Shown: positions 25,141-33,381 of the stretch, piece after piece
Layout: every line of letters begins with the position of its first letter
Position numbering within the stretch: the stretch's first letter is position 1
Source of the DNA: Eubacteriales bacterium
GTDB taxonomy: Bacteria > Bacillota > Clostridia > Tissierellales > GPF-1
NCBI GenBank assembly: GCA_030625815.1
Contig: DAOUQF010000016.1
Coordinates: 1 to 64,000 of the forward strand
Direction: 5' to 3'
DNA length: 64,000 bases
Notes under the pieces: generated by a model
Told to the model about the DNA's origin: nothing
The model's database searches: none
What the model saw: only the letters and a program-made list of their open reading frames with translations
Made by a program: the position numbers and the translations under genes

Positions 25141-25815
25141 ATGAAAACAATTCATTCCCCGAAATTGCTCGAAACCTATATCCATCAATACGGCCTTGAA
25201 GAAGTCTTTCCTGCTTCCCTGCGCTCGCAGCTGGCACTTCATCAATTTGCCCCAAACGAGCATGTCTGTTTTTCCGGGGATGCCGTTTTGTTTTTGTATT
25301 TCTTGGTAGACGGACAATTGAATGTTTCCTCGGCCAACGAAGACGGCGCAACGATCACGATCACTCGAATTTCTCCCCTGGCTTCTATTGGCGCCATGGA
25401 GTTTTTCTCCAAATCCGATTTTTGTCAAACCGTCCTTGCAACCGACAAATCCATTCTGATTGCCATTCCAGTCTCCCTGATCAAGCAAAAGTTGAACGAC
25501 AACATCGCCTTCTATCGATTGCTTTGTCGACACCTGAGTCAAAGACGGATGGATTCTTCGAAAAAATACGCGGAAACCTTGCTCTACCCTGCAAAGACGA
25601 GGTTGTTGATTTACTTTACTCATCAGGCGGATGCAAAAGGCGTTGTCTCGCACTATCGAAATGAGGATGCCGCCAACTACCTGAGTATCTCAACCAGGCA
25701 TCTGCGGCGCTTGCTGGCTTCCTGCGAGAAGGAAGACCTTCTTCATCGCGAGGGTCAGGGATTAGTTTTGCATTTGGCGTTGATCAGGCGGACACAGGTC
25801 CTCCTCCCCTTCTGA
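25141..25815 (+). CDS. Crp/Fnr-family transcription regulator (YeiL-like)
   Basis: 224 residues. The N-terminal cyclic-nucleotide-binding-type beta roll reads FAPNEHVCFSGDAVLFLYFL and VDGQLNVSSANEDGATITIT. The C-terminal helix-turn-helix reads ANYLSISTRHLRRLLASCEK. No FNR-type N-terminal cysteine cluster is seen, so it is probably not an FNR-like oxygen sensor. It starts 12 bases after the HAD gene and 40 bases before the nucleoside phosphorylase, so it may regulate nucleoside use; YeiL lies near a nucleoside hydrolase in E. coli. Confidence 0.75.
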   Translation: MKTIHSPKLLETYIHQYGLEEVFPASLRSQLALHQFAPNEHVCFSGDAVLFLYFLVDGQLNVSSANEDGATITITRISPLASIGAMEFFSKSDFCQTVLATDKSILIAIPVSLIKQKLNDNIAFYRLLCRHLSQRRMDSSKKYAETLLYPAKTRLLIYFTHQADAKGVVSHYRNEDAANYLSISTRHLRRLLASCEKEDLLHREGQGLVLHLALIRRTQVLLPF

Positions 25816-25855
25816 TTTTTGACGTATACTGAAATCAAAAAGGAGATTGATAGAA

Positions 25856-26572
25856 ATGGCAACGGTTCATATTGGCGCCGAGAAAGGCGATATCGCAAAA
25901 ACTGTTTTGATGCCCGGAGATCCGCTTCGCGCAAAATTTGTCGCAGATCATTATTTAACAGAGGTCACTCTATTCAATGACGTACGAAATATGCTGGGCT
26001 ACACAGGGTTTTATAAAGACCATCGCGTATCTGTTATGGGCTCCGGAATGGGCATGTGTTCCATCGGCATCTATTCCTACGAACTCTACCACTTTTACGA
26101 TGTGGAAAATATCATTCGCATTGGAAGCACCGGTGCTTATGATCCGAATTTGAAGGTGTATGATCTGGTCATCGCCGATAGCGCTTACTCGGAATCCACC
26201 TATGCCCTGGCGCAATGCGGCAAGGATCGCGACTTCGCATATCCGTCGAAAAGCCTAAACGAGCGCTTGATAGAATTGGCGCATCAAAGCGGACATCATC
26301 CGGTAATCGCTCCAATCCATACCCACGATACCTTTTATGTGGAAAATACAGCTGAGCACTTCAGTGAAAAGTTCAAAAAATATGGCTGTGTCTGCGTGGA
26401 GGATGAAAGCTTTGCCCTCTTCCATAATGCGGAAATTCTAGGCAAAAACGCAGCGACCATCCTAACCGTATCCAACAACCTGGTGGACAACAGCTCTGTT
26501 GATTCGAAGAAACGGCAAAATGCCTTTACCGCCATGATGGAAATTGCTCTGGAAACGGCCATCAGCCTATAA
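25856..26572 (+). CDS. deoD: Purine nucleoside phosphorylase, DeoD type
   Basis: 238 residues from ATG 25856; AAGGAG lies 10 bases upstream, and a TTG three codons earlier is too close to it. The sequence MATVHIGAEKGDIAKTVLMP plus GDPLRAKFVA, GMGMCSIGIYSYEL, IIRIGSTGAY and VEDESFALF is typical of the hexameric DeoD family, with the phosphate-binding loop and the purine-site aspartate region. It splits purine (deoxy)nucleosides with phosphate to base and sugar 1-phosphate. It is the last gene before a terminator. Confidence 0.9.
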   Translation: MATVHIGAEKGDIAKTVLMPGDPLRAKFVADHYLTEVTLFNDVRNMLGYTGFYKDHRVSVMGSGMGMCSIGIYSYELYHFYDVENIIRIGSTGAYDPNLKVYDLVIADSAYSESTYALAQCGKDRDFAYPSKSLNERLIELAHQSGHHPVIAPIHTHDTFYVENTAEHFSEKFKKYGCVCVEDESFALFHNAEILGKNAATILTVSNNLVDNSSVDSKKRQNAFTAMMEIALETAISL

Positions 26573-26575
26573 CGC

Positions 26576-26613
26576 AAAAAGGAAACCTACTGATTCAGAG
26601 GTTTCCTTTTTTT
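26576..26613 (+). terminator. Terminator after the nucleoside phosphorylase gene
   Basis: GGAAACCT pairs with AGGTTTCC around a 10-base loop, followed by seven T. It starts right after the deoD stop. Confidence 0.85.
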
Positions 26614-26685
26614 ATGCCTGGAATTAAGGAAAAGTTCATTCTTTCCAGCCCTCACTTGTGGTTCAATAAAAGAGAGGAGTTTATC

Positions 26686-27513
26686 ATGAAGAAAAAACTA
26701 ATAAAAATTCTAATTTTCCTGCTCATTCTAGCCGCCTTTGTTTGGACACAGAATGAGTGGATTCAAATAACAAACCTAAGCTATCAATCAAAGGAATTGC
26801 CGGAAGCTTTTGATGGTTTCAGAATCCTGCAGATCAGCGATCTCCACAACCATCAATTCGGCTCCAATCAAGAGCGATTGCTGAAGTCCATCAAAGCAAT
26901 CTCCCCTGATTTAATTGTGGTGACCGGCGACTTGATTGATCGAAGGCGCTACAATCTTGAACCGATTCAAGAACTCTTGGCGAATTTCCCCGATCTGCCC
27001 ACCTATTCTGTTTCCGGCAACCATGAAATCTGGAGCGGAAACTACCCGGAAGTCAAAGCATTAATCGAAACGAACGGCTGGCATGCCTTGGACAATCAGT
27101 CCGCTATCATCAGCCGAGACAACGACTCCATCCAAATCATCGGGTTGATGGACCCCGCCTCCCGGGATCAAGGCGACATTCAAGCGAATGTTACCCAAAA
27201 TCTGAACGCACTTTCCATTCAAAGCGACAAATTCACCATTCTTTTGTCTCATCGTCCCAATCCTTTTGAAACCTACGCGAACTATTCCATCGACCTGGTC
27301 TTCAGCGGTCATGCCCATGGCGGCCAATTCCGTCTCCCTTTTCTCGGTGGATTCATCGCTCCGGATCAAGGTCTGTTCCCGGAATATACGGAAGGTATGC
27401 ATACCCTCAACCAAACAACGATGGTGGTCAGCCGGGGACTCGGCAACAGCATCATTCCCTTACGTGTCTTCAATCGCCCCGAGCTGGTTGTGGTTACCTT
27501 GCAAAAAAAATAA
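26686..27513 (+). CDS. Membrane-anchored metallophosphoesterase (YkuE/YaeI-like)
   Basis: 275 residues from ATG 26686 (SD GAGAGGAG). A single N-terminal membrane segment (LIKILIFLLILAAFVW) precedes the calcineurin-like domain. Metal-binding motifs are DLHNHQFG, VVTGDLIDRR, SGNHE, LLSHRP and FSGHAHGGQ, in the usual order. Related proteins act on the outer face of the membrane, some on lipid A-like or phospholipid substrates; the substrate here is unknown. An earlier in-frame start lacks a binding site. Confidence 0.85.
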   Translation: MKKKLIKILIFLLILAAFVWTQNEWIQITNLSYQSKELPEAFDGFRILQISDLHNHQFGSNQERLLKSIKAISPDLIVVTGDLIDRRRYNLEPIQELLANFPDLPTYSVSGNHEIWSGNYPEVKALIETNGWHALDNQSAIISRDNDSIQIIGLMDPASRDQGDIQANVTQNLNALSIQSDKFTILLSHRPNPFETYANYSIDLVFSGHAHGGQFRLPFLGGFIAPDQGLFPEYTEGMHTLNQTTMVVSRGLGNSIIPLRVFNRPELVVVTLQKK

Positions 27514-27536
27514 GAGAGCCCGATTGGGGCTCTCTT
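27503..27536 (-). terminator. Terminator of the flavodoxin-like gene
   Basis: On the minus strand AAGAGAGCCC pairs with GGGCTCTCTT and is followed by TTTTTTTT (complement of 27503-27510). It overlaps the end of the convergent phosphoesterase gene. Confidence 0.75.
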
Positions 27537-27549
27537 AGCCCAGTCGGGC

Positions 27550-28026
27550 TTATGCGTTTCGCACTTGTTCCAATACCGTTTGAAATTTTTGCTCGGCGAT
27601 CTCCTCTGAATCCTTCAGCCGGGTAATTACCGTCACCTTATCCGCCTTTGGAAAAATCTTCTGAAACTTAGGTAGAAACCCTTCGGGATCGCTTCTCTTA
27701 TGATTGATCAATAAAAATAAACTCGCATTTCGAATCTTATACGTAAACGCAAACTCACGTACTGCCGGCGGCACATTCCCTGCCCATACCGGAGAAACCA
27801 CAACAATCTTCGTAAATGGATCCAACAATGTCAACCCGCTTAAGTGAATGCTTCGCTTTCTCTCCTTTTGACTGTCGTAGCCAGCCTTTAAAAAACCCAT
27901 CGGACCCAAGAAACGTCGTTGTACCTCAACGATTTCCCGCAAATCTGCATTCAATTCCTTGGCTAGCCGCTTGGCGTATGCTTTGGAATGGCCACTTCTT
28001 GAATAGTAACAAACTAGCGTGTCCAT
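27550..28026 (-). CDS. Flavodoxin-like protein
   Basis: 158 residues. TLVCYYSRSGHSKAYAKRLA is the FMN phosphate-binding loop of flavodoxins, and VVVSPVWAGNVPPAVREFAF forms the second flavin loop. It probably binds FMN and carries electrons or acts as a small oxidoreductase. SD GGAGG precedes the ATG. It follows the thioesterase gene in the same direction. Confidence 0.8.
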   Translation of the reverse strand: MDTLVCYYSRSGHSKAYAKRLAKELNADLREIVEVQRRFLGPMGFLKAGYDSQKERKRSIHLSGLTLLDPFTKIVVVSPVWAGNVPPAVREFAFTYKIRNASLFLLINHKRSDPEGFLPKFQKIFPKADKVTVITRLKDSEEIAEQKFQTVLEQVRNA

Positions 28027-28061
28027 AAAACCTCCTTTTCTTTTCCGCTTCGCTTATTCCC

Positions 28062-28808
28062 CTATTCCTTCTCCACCGACTCCCATTCAATTCCCACAAT
28101 AGCAGCCAATTTCCCATCCTCTTTTTTTACTCGATGGATAGATTGTTCTTCCCGTTGTTTTGTTTCAATTCGTATTTTTTCCCCCAAACGAGTTTCGCAC
28201 TTGAAAATAATATTCGCACGCCTCACTCGATGTTTCCGAATCCAATCCAAGGACATCCCTTCAATCGCCCAAACCAAATATCTCGCGTTGTTCGCATGGC
28301 GATTGATATCAATGTCCGCATATCCCACCTTAACTTCATGGGTATGCTCCGTCTCAAACCGAGTCGGTATCTTGGAAAAAGACAGCTTTTCCTTTTCCTC
28401 GCCGCTCAACCCGTAGGCTTCCAACAGCCAATCCGGTTTTTTCGCAATTTTTCTTTCCTCAAAATCAAACAACACCCATTTGGATTTTGCTTCTCCGATG
28501 ATTTCCCCGTCCCGGTTCCGCAACCAAAACTTTCGATAGGCATAGAGGGCGTCAAAAGCCGTTGCCGCCGTCGAAAGCTCAATGGTGTCATATCCATTGA
28601 AATCTTTTGTAAGGGTATAATCCATTTGATATAGCATCCATCCAAATCGATTCTCTCGCAACCGCGCAATCCCTACGCCGCATTCCTCACTCTGAAGGGT
28701 TGCAAGATCCTGCATGTACAAAAGGATCGCCTGAGGCAATACACGGTTCCACGCGTCCACCTCGTAGGAGTGCACCAGATACGCCCTATTCGCTTGTATT
28801 CCCGCCAT
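28062..28808 (-). CDS. Acyl-ACP thioesterase
   Basis: 248 residues with a double hotdog fold typical of the family: RAYLVHSYEVDAWNRVLPQA, GYDTIELSTAATAFDALYAY, RKFWLRNRDGEIIGEAKSKW, then VGYADIDINRHANNARYLVW. The DINRHANN block is the conserved second-half active-site region with Asn and His. It releases fatty acids from acyl carrier protein. It overlaps the 78-residue gene upstream by 23 bases, so the two are coupled. Confidence 0.85.
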   Translation of the reverse strand: MAGIQANRAYLVHSYEVDAWNRVLPQAILLYMQDLATLQSEECGVGIARLRENRFGWMLYQMDYTLTKDFNGYDTIELSTAATAFDALYAYRKFWLRNRDGEIIGEAKSKWVLFDFEERKIAKKPDWLLEAYGLSGEEKEKLSFSKIPTRFETEHTHEVKVGYADIDINRHANNARYLVWAIEGMSLDWIRKHRVRRANIIFKCETRLGEKIRIETKQREEQSIHRVKKEDGKLAAIVGIEWESVEKE

Positions 28809-29022
28809 CGACGCCCTCTTTCAACTCTTTATATGCCTGCAACACCCATTCTTTATGCTCTGGTTCCACTTCCAGATGGCCCCAGCCGTATTCCAATTGA
28901 AAGATCCCGTTCAATCCCACTTGATGATAGGACTGAATATGATAAGGAATCCCCTCTTCATCCAGAATCTCGGCCATCCATTCCGCTTCAAATTCATGAT
29001 CAAAAACCAATACTTTCTTCAT
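28786..29022 (-). CDS. Small hypothetical protein (DUF2007-like)
   Basis: 78 residues: MKKVLVFDHEFEAEWMAEIL, then DEEGIPYHIQSYHQVGLNGI and a GWGHLEVEPEHKEWVLQAYK C-terminus. This is the short beta-alpha-beta form of putative signal-transducing DUF2007 proteins. It overlaps the thioesterase start. SD GGAG. Confidence 0.6.
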   Translation of the reverse strand: MKKVLVFDHEFEAEWMAEILDEEGIPYHIQSYHQVGLNGIFQLEYGWGHLEVEPEHKEWVLQAYKELKEGVDGGNTSE

Positions 29023-29025
29023 CGC

Positions 29026-29646
29026 TTACTCCAATCGATAGTTAGCCTCAAACTCTTTCAAGAACGATTCAAAGTCAAGATAGTGAATCGCTTCCATCCC
29101 TACGGCGCGCGCGCCTTCCACATTAACTGCAGAATCATCAATAAATAAACACTCCGCCGGCAACAAACCGAGTTCAGCAGCCACCCGCATATAGATATCC
29201 CGCTCCGGCTTCACCAAATGAACATCACAGGACCATAGGGCATAATCAAACCATTCGATCCAATCAAAATTCTTTTGGATCGATGGAAGAAAATCAACCG
29301 GCATATTCGACAGGATCCCCAGCTTTTCCATCAAGCCTCGGTTTCCTCGAATAAAATCAATCATTTGACCATTTTCCGAAACCCAGCTTTCCTCATCGAC
29401 GAGTATCAAGGTTTCAAAAATTTCCTCCGAAATCTCAATCTCTACTCGCGCCAAAACTTCCGTCCAATATTCTCTCCGAGACAAGGTTCCCCGGTCATAT
29501 TCGCTTCTCACATCAAAATAACTTTGGAAAAACGACTTTTCATCGATACCGACCGCGGCCATCATCCCCTGCCGCGCTTCATCCTTTTGAGGTAGTCCCA
29601 GAACACCGCCAAAATCAAAAATCATTCCTCTAATCCATTTTTTCAT
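29026..29646 (-). CDS. HAD-IA family hydrolase
   Basis: 206 residues. Motif I is MIFDFGGVLG, with glycine in place of the second aspartate (DFGG), as in a subset of HAD-IA enzymes. Motif II is LGILSNMPVDF, motif III LVKPERDIY and motif IV FIDDSAVNVEGA. It resembles YihX-type phosphatases. The missing second Asp weakens a phosphatase assignment. It sits first in a four-gene leftward cluster ending in the flavodoxin gene. Confidence 0.75.
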   Translation of the reverse strand: MKKWIRGMIFDFGGVLGLPQKDEARQGMMAAVGIDEKSFFQSYFDVRSEYDRGTLSRREYWTEVLARVEIEISEEIFETLILVDEESWVSENGQMIDFIRGNRGLMEKLGILSNMPVDFLPSIQKNFDWIEWFDYALWSCDVHLVKPERDIYMRVAAELGLLPAECLFIDDSAVNVEGARAVGMEAIHYLDFESFLKEFEANYRLE

Positions 29647-29757
29647 TTCGTCACGCCCCTTCCCTCATGGTATATTATACCAAATATAATCAATTCTTGC
29701 TTGCGCGAATTGATGTTTTCCTTTATCCTGATTAAAGGATTTTAAGGAGGACTATTT

Positions 29758-29997
29758 ATGACAACTATAGCAACGCAAGGCGTTTGTGCCCGCGCCATCG
29801 AATTCGATGTACAAGACGGCATCGTAAAATCTGTAAACTTTATCGGCGGCTGCCCCGGCAATCTCATTGGGATCTCCGAATTGGTCAAGGACAAGCCGGT
29901 CGATTTCGTCATTGAAAAATTGGAAGGCATCCGATGCGGCGGCAAGCTTACCTCGTGCCCCGATCAATTTGCCAAAGCTTTAAAAGCACATCGTTAA
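29758..29997 (+). CDS. TSCPD-domain protein (TIGR03905-like)
   Basis: 79 residues: VQDGIVKSVNFIGGCPGNLI, then IEKLEGIRCGGKLTSCPDQF. The TSCPD motif near the C-terminus and GGCPGN match the short stand-alone TSCPD family, related to a domain of class II ribonucleotide reductases. Its role is unknown; the cysteines could bind a metal. SD AAGGAGG and a strong bidirectional terminator follow. Confidence 0.8.
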   Translation: MTTIATQGVCARAIEFDVQDGIVKSVNFIGGCPGNLIGISELVKDKPVDFVIEKLEGIRCGGKLTSCPDQFAKALKAHR

Positions 29998-30003
29998 AAA
30001 AAT

Positions 30004-30063
30004 TGGAGCATTGAATCACAACCAGTTTATTTGACTGTGTATGATTCAATGCTCCAGATTTTT
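30004..30063. terminator. Strong bidirectional terminator
   Basis: TGGAGCATTGAATCA (30004-30018) pairs perfectly with TGATTCAATGCTCCA (30042-30056). T-rich runs follow on both strands, ending the TSCPD gene and the leftward genes. Confidence 0.85.
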
Positions 30064-30133
30064 ATTCTTTCCATGCAATCATCAACGCGCCAATACCCGT
30101 GGCAAATCCTCCGACAAACTTTCTTCCGTTCAT
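30062..30133 (-). CDS. Possible 23-residue glycine-rich peptide
   Basis: ATG 30133 to TAA 30062 encodes MNGRKFVGGFATGIGALMIA plus WKE, a single short hydrophobic helix with glycine-rich spacing. It starts 3 bases after the stop of the ACT-like gene and ends in the terminator stem. No clear binding site; it could be translated by coupling. Confidence 0.3.
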   Translation of the reverse strand: MNGRKFVGGFATGIGALMIAWKE

Positions 30134-30136
30134 CGT

Positions 30137-30385
30137 CTAGATAATAACCAATTGTGCCGTTACCAGCGGCAAGACATTCAACCGATCCACCAATTCTTGA
30201 ATTTCCGCCTCTTCCGCAACAACTTCCAACACCAAAAGTCCCGATGGCGAGCAAACATCAGCCGGCACATCATGAAGTCCCAATCGCACTTTGATGTAAC
30301 ATCCAAAATCTGTTAGCATCTGTTGCATTCTTGTTGCCGATTCTTCTCGATTCTCATTTTTGATAATTACCAACTTATAATTCAT
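30137..30385 (-). CDS. Small ACT-like (NikR C-terminal-like) regulator
   Basis: 82 residues: YKLVIIKNENREESATRMQQ, then TDFGCYIKVRLGLHDVPADV, then LLVLEVVAEEAEIQELVDRL. The beta-alpha-beta-beta-alpha-beta pattern is that of the small ferredoxin-like proteins related to the iron-only hydrogenase regulator TM1266. The ligand is unknown. It is transcribed away from typA. Confidence 0.6.
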   Translation of the reverse strand: MNYKLVIIKNENREESATRMQQMLTDFGCYIKVRLGLHDVPADVCSPSGLLVLEVVAEEAEIQELVDRLNVLPLVTAQLVII

Positions 30386-30478
30386 GCTAAACCTCCTATT
30401 TTTTCTACCTATAACTTACCCGGAAATCGATTTTTTCACACAATTCTGTTTTTTCCCCTTTTCAATGTATGAAATAGC

Positions 30479-30507
30479 TTGCTCTTCCCCAGGGAAACAG
30501 GTATAAT
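30479..30507 (+). promoter_or_regulatory. Sigma-A-type promoter of typA
   Basis: -35 TTGCTC (30479-30484), 17-base spacer, -10 TATAAT (30502-30507), 33 bases before the typA ATG. Confidence 0.65.
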
Positions 30508-30539
30508 TGAACACTGTGCAACAGAATTGGAGGAAATTC

Positions 30540-32354
30540 ATGAAACGAAACGAAAAGATCCGCAATATCGCCATCATCGCTCACGTCGACCATGGCAAAA
30601 CGACATTAGTCGATGAACTACTGAAGCAGAGTGGCGCCTATCGAACCAACGAGGCCATTGTTGAACGAGCAATGGATTCTAACGCTCTAGAAAAAGAACG
30701 TGGGATTACAATCCTATCAAAAAACACTGCTGTCTTATATAATGACGTAAAAATAAATATTGTCGACACCCCAGGCCATGCCGACTTCGGCGGCGAAGTA
30801 GAACGTGTTTTGAAAATGGTAGACGGTGTCATCCTTTTGGTCGATGCATTTGAAGGCCCTATGCCGCAAACGCGTTTCGTTCTGAAGAACGCCTTGGCAT
30901 TGGAATTGCCCGTTATTGTCTGCGTCAACAAGATTGACCGGCCAGATGCGCGTCCAGAAGCCGTAATCGACGAAGTCTATGACCTATTTATCACCTTGGA
31001 TGCCAATGATGAGCAGATTGAATTTCCAATCGTTTATACATCGGCTAAAAACGGAACCGGCAGCTTGACACCAGACGGCGAGCAAAAAGACTTGACTGTT
31101 CTTTTTGAACAAATCATCGAAAATATGCCAGCCCCGGAAGCCGATACAGAAGCGCCTGTACAGGTATTGATCTCCACCATCGATTACAACCCTTACGTGG
31201 GACGAATCGGCATTGGGAAAATCGAGCGCGGTATTCTCTCCGTGGGCGATGAGACCATCATCGTCAATCAAGACAATGATCAATCCAAAAAAATACGAAT
31301 CACCAAGCTCTTCACCTTTGACGGCTTAAAGCGTATTCCCGTTGAAACCACGACTTCCGGCGATATTATCGCCTTGGCCGGAATTGAAGATCTTCAAATC
31401 GGAGATACGGTTTGCGATCCGAAAGATCCAAGCCCATTGGACTTCGTCAAGATTTCAGAGCCAACCCTATCCATGGTATTCTCTGTCAACAACAGTCCTT
31501 TTGCTGGGCGCGACGGCAAATTCGTAACATCTCGACAAGTACGCGACCGTTTGATGCGCCAATTGAATACGGATGTATCTTTGCGGGTTGAAGAAACGGC
31601 AGCGACGGACGCCTTTAAGGTCTTCGGCCGTGGCGAACTTCATCTTTCCATCTTGATCGAAACTATGCGTCGAGAAGGCTATGAATTTATGATTTCGAAA
31701 CCGCAGGTCGTAAACAAAGAGATCAACGGCAAGAAACACGAGCCGATTGAGCATGTCACGGTAGACTTGCCGAATGAATACGCTGGATCAGTCATCGAAC
31801 GATTGGGCCGCCGCAAGGGCGAACTGGTCAACCTGCTTCCGGTTGGCGACGACTATACCCGCTTGGAATTCAATATTCCAGCTCGCGGATTGATTGGCTA
31901 TCGATCACAATTTATGACCGACACCAAAGGAACTGGCGTAATGAACTCCATCTTTGACGGCTATGAGCCATTCAAAGGCGAGATTCCACATCGCGATACG
32001 GGTTCACTAGTGGCTACAGAGCCAGGCGTATCTGTCACCTATGCCCTGTACAACCTGCAGGATCGTGGTATTCTCTTTATCGGTGCTGGGGAAGATGTTT
32101 ACGAAGGAATGGTAGTTGGACAATCCAATCGACCTGAAAACATTGAAGTGAATGTTTGCAAGCGAAAAAAATTGACAAGTGTACGTTCCGTACAAGCCGA
32201 TGAAAAACAGATTATGGTACCACCAGTGAAGTTATCCTTGGAAGGGGTTATGGAATATTTGGGTGATGACGAATTGATCGAAATCACACCAAAGGTTTAC
32301 CGTCTCCGCAAAAAATTCTTGAATCGCGATGAGCGAAAAAGAGCCAATCGATAA
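30540..32354 (+). CDS. typA: Translation-associated GTPase TypA/BipA
   Basis: 604 residues from ATG 30540 (SD TGGAGG); an upstream in-frame TTG lies in the promoter and is excluded. G1 is AHVDHGKTT, G3 DTPGHADFGGE, G4 NKID, with the switch block ERGITI. Domain order is GTPase, EF-Tu-like barrel, EF-G-like III and V, then the TypA-specific C-terminus. It binds ribosomes, shaping 50S assembly and stress or cold responses. Length matches the family. A terminator follows. Confidence 0.97.
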   Translation: MKRNEKIRNIAIIAHVDHGKTTLVDELLKQSGAYRTNEAIVERAMDSNALEKERGITILSKNTAVLYNDVKINIVDTPGHADFGGEVERVLKMVDGVILLVDAFEGPMPQTRFVLKNALALELPVIVCVNKIDRPDARPEAVIDEVYDLFITLDANDEQIEFPIVYTSAKNGTGSLTPDGEQKDLTVLFEQIIENMPAPEADTEAPVQVLISTIDYNPYVGRIGIGKIERGILSVGDETIIVNQDNDQSKKIRITKLFTFDGLKRIPVETTTSGDIIALAGIEDLQIGDTVCDPKDPSPLDFVKISEPTLSMVFSVNNSPFAGRDGKFVTSRQVRDRLMRQLNTDVSLRVEETAATDAFKVFGRGELHLSILIETMRREGYEFMISKPQVVNKEINGKKHEPIEHVTVDLPNEYAGSVIERLGRRKGELVNLLPVGDDYTRLEFNIPARGLIGYRSQFMTDTKGTGVMNSIFDGYEPFKGEIPHRDTGSLVATEPGVSVTYALYNLQDRGILFIGAGEDVYEGMVVGQSNRPENIEVNVCKRKKLTSVRSVQADEKQIMVPPVKLSLEGVMEYLGDDELIEITPKVYRLRKKFLNRDERKRANR

Positions 32355-32367
32355 ATAGAAACGTATT

Positions 32368-32401
32368 AAAAAAGTCTAGGATTTATTTCCTAGACTTTTT
32401 T
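32368..32401. terminator. Terminator between typA and the convergent small gene
   Basis: AAAAAAGTCTAGG pairs with CCTAGACTTTTTT across a short loop, with T-runs on both strands. It overlaps the last codons of the leftward small membrane protein gene. Confidence 0.8.
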
Positions 32402-32559
32402 CTTTTTATCTCTGTAATTGTCATAATCAAAAATCCACCACCTGCAAAGAGGAAAACCCCTCCACGGATCCATGCCCCATTCTCCAGATAGGAAAACGCC
32501 AAAAAGAATAACGCCACGCTTACGATGATATGAAACTCCTGCTTTCCCCGTGCCTTCAT
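32383..32559 (-). CDS. Small membrane protein
   Basis: 58 residues from ATG 32559, chosen because AAGGAGGG lies 7 bases upstream. Two hydrophobic segments (IIVSVALFFLAFSYL and GGVFLFAGGGFLIMTI) and a basic tail (KRKKSRK) predict a two-helix inner-membrane protein with the tail inside. No family recognised. Confidence 0.65.
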   Translation of the reverse strand: MKARGKQEFHIIVSVALFFLAFSYLENGAWIRGGVFLFAGGGFLIMTITEIKRKKSRK

Positions 32560-32599
32560 AAGCAGCCCTCCTTGGGTCATAGATACCCAAGCCTTAAGC

Positions 32600-33175
32600 T
32601 TATTCCGCATCCAATTGAAAGGCCTTTGGCGTGACTCCAGTCATCCGCTTAAAGATTCGGCTAAAATAATGCTGACTTTTATAGCCGCAGGCTTCTGCCA
32701 CCTCGTAGATCTTCACCTCACGACTCAATTTCAACATTTCCTGCGCTGCGTCTATGCGGAACCGATTCAGGACTTCCACAAAGCCGCCTCCAGTTTCCTT
32801 TCTTAAAAGGTTGCTGAGATAATTGGGGCTGAGTTCAAATTCCTCTGCCACTCGAGTCAGATCCAACTCCTCGTCTTGATAATTCGCTTGCAAATATCGC
32901 ATCACTCTCGTGATAAAGGGCGAATACAGGCTCGTCTCCGGCTCTTTAGCCGCTTGGCATGCTACGATCACCCGCCTCAGCTCTTCCTCTTCAACAGGCT
33001 TTAGGAGGTAATCTGAAACCCCAAGGCGCATCGCCTTTTGCGCGTATTCAAATTCCTCGTAGCCGAAAACAATCACCAATTCCGTCCGTAGCTGCAGGGC
33101 TCTTATATCTTGAATCAATTCAATCCCATTTCGCTTCGGCATGTTGATATCAATAAAGGCAAGATCCGCCCGCAA
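32600..33175 (-). pseudogene. YesN-type response regulator lacking its N-terminus
   Basis: 191 residues remain. They begin at DLAFIDINMPKRNGIELIQD, with the phosphoacceptor Asp, followed by the receiver C-terminus (GVSDYLLKPV). An AraC-type double helix-turn-helix comes next (DLTRVAEEFELSPNYLSNLL and IYEVAEACGYKSQHYFSRIF). The first ~50 receiver residues, including the acidic pocket, are missing. The missing part is replaced by the start of a lipoprotein gene, so a deletion fused two genes. The partner histidine kinase is absent. Confidence 0.8.
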
Positions 33176-33224
33176 GCGTCATAATCAGCATCAATACAAG
33201 TAGTACGGATAAGTTTCGCTTCAT
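33150..33224 (-). pseudogene. Lipoprotein signal peptide left by a deletion
   Basis: ATG 33224 encodes MKRNLSVLLVLMLIMTLAGG followed by SC, a complete lipoprotein signal with lipobox cysteine, then runs out of frame into the truncated response regulator. SD GGGGG precedes it. The parent was probably a sugar-binding lipoprotein of an ABC importer, which often neighbours YesN-type regulators. Confidence 0.65.
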
Positions 33225-33381
33225 GATTTATTCCCCCAATTGTTTTTAATTTCACAATCGCTTATATCGGGAATCAACTTCCTTGTATTTACATAAATCA
33301 CGGTTTTTTTGCACAAATCAACACAAGTGAAAAAGCTAAATTTTCTATGATGCAAGCATTTTTTCTAATTCAATTGATTGC

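Noticed and set aside
24754-25653. 299-codon open frame on the minus strand
   Set aside because: Antisense to the HAD phosphatase and Crp/Fnr genes, both of which have clear family motifs.
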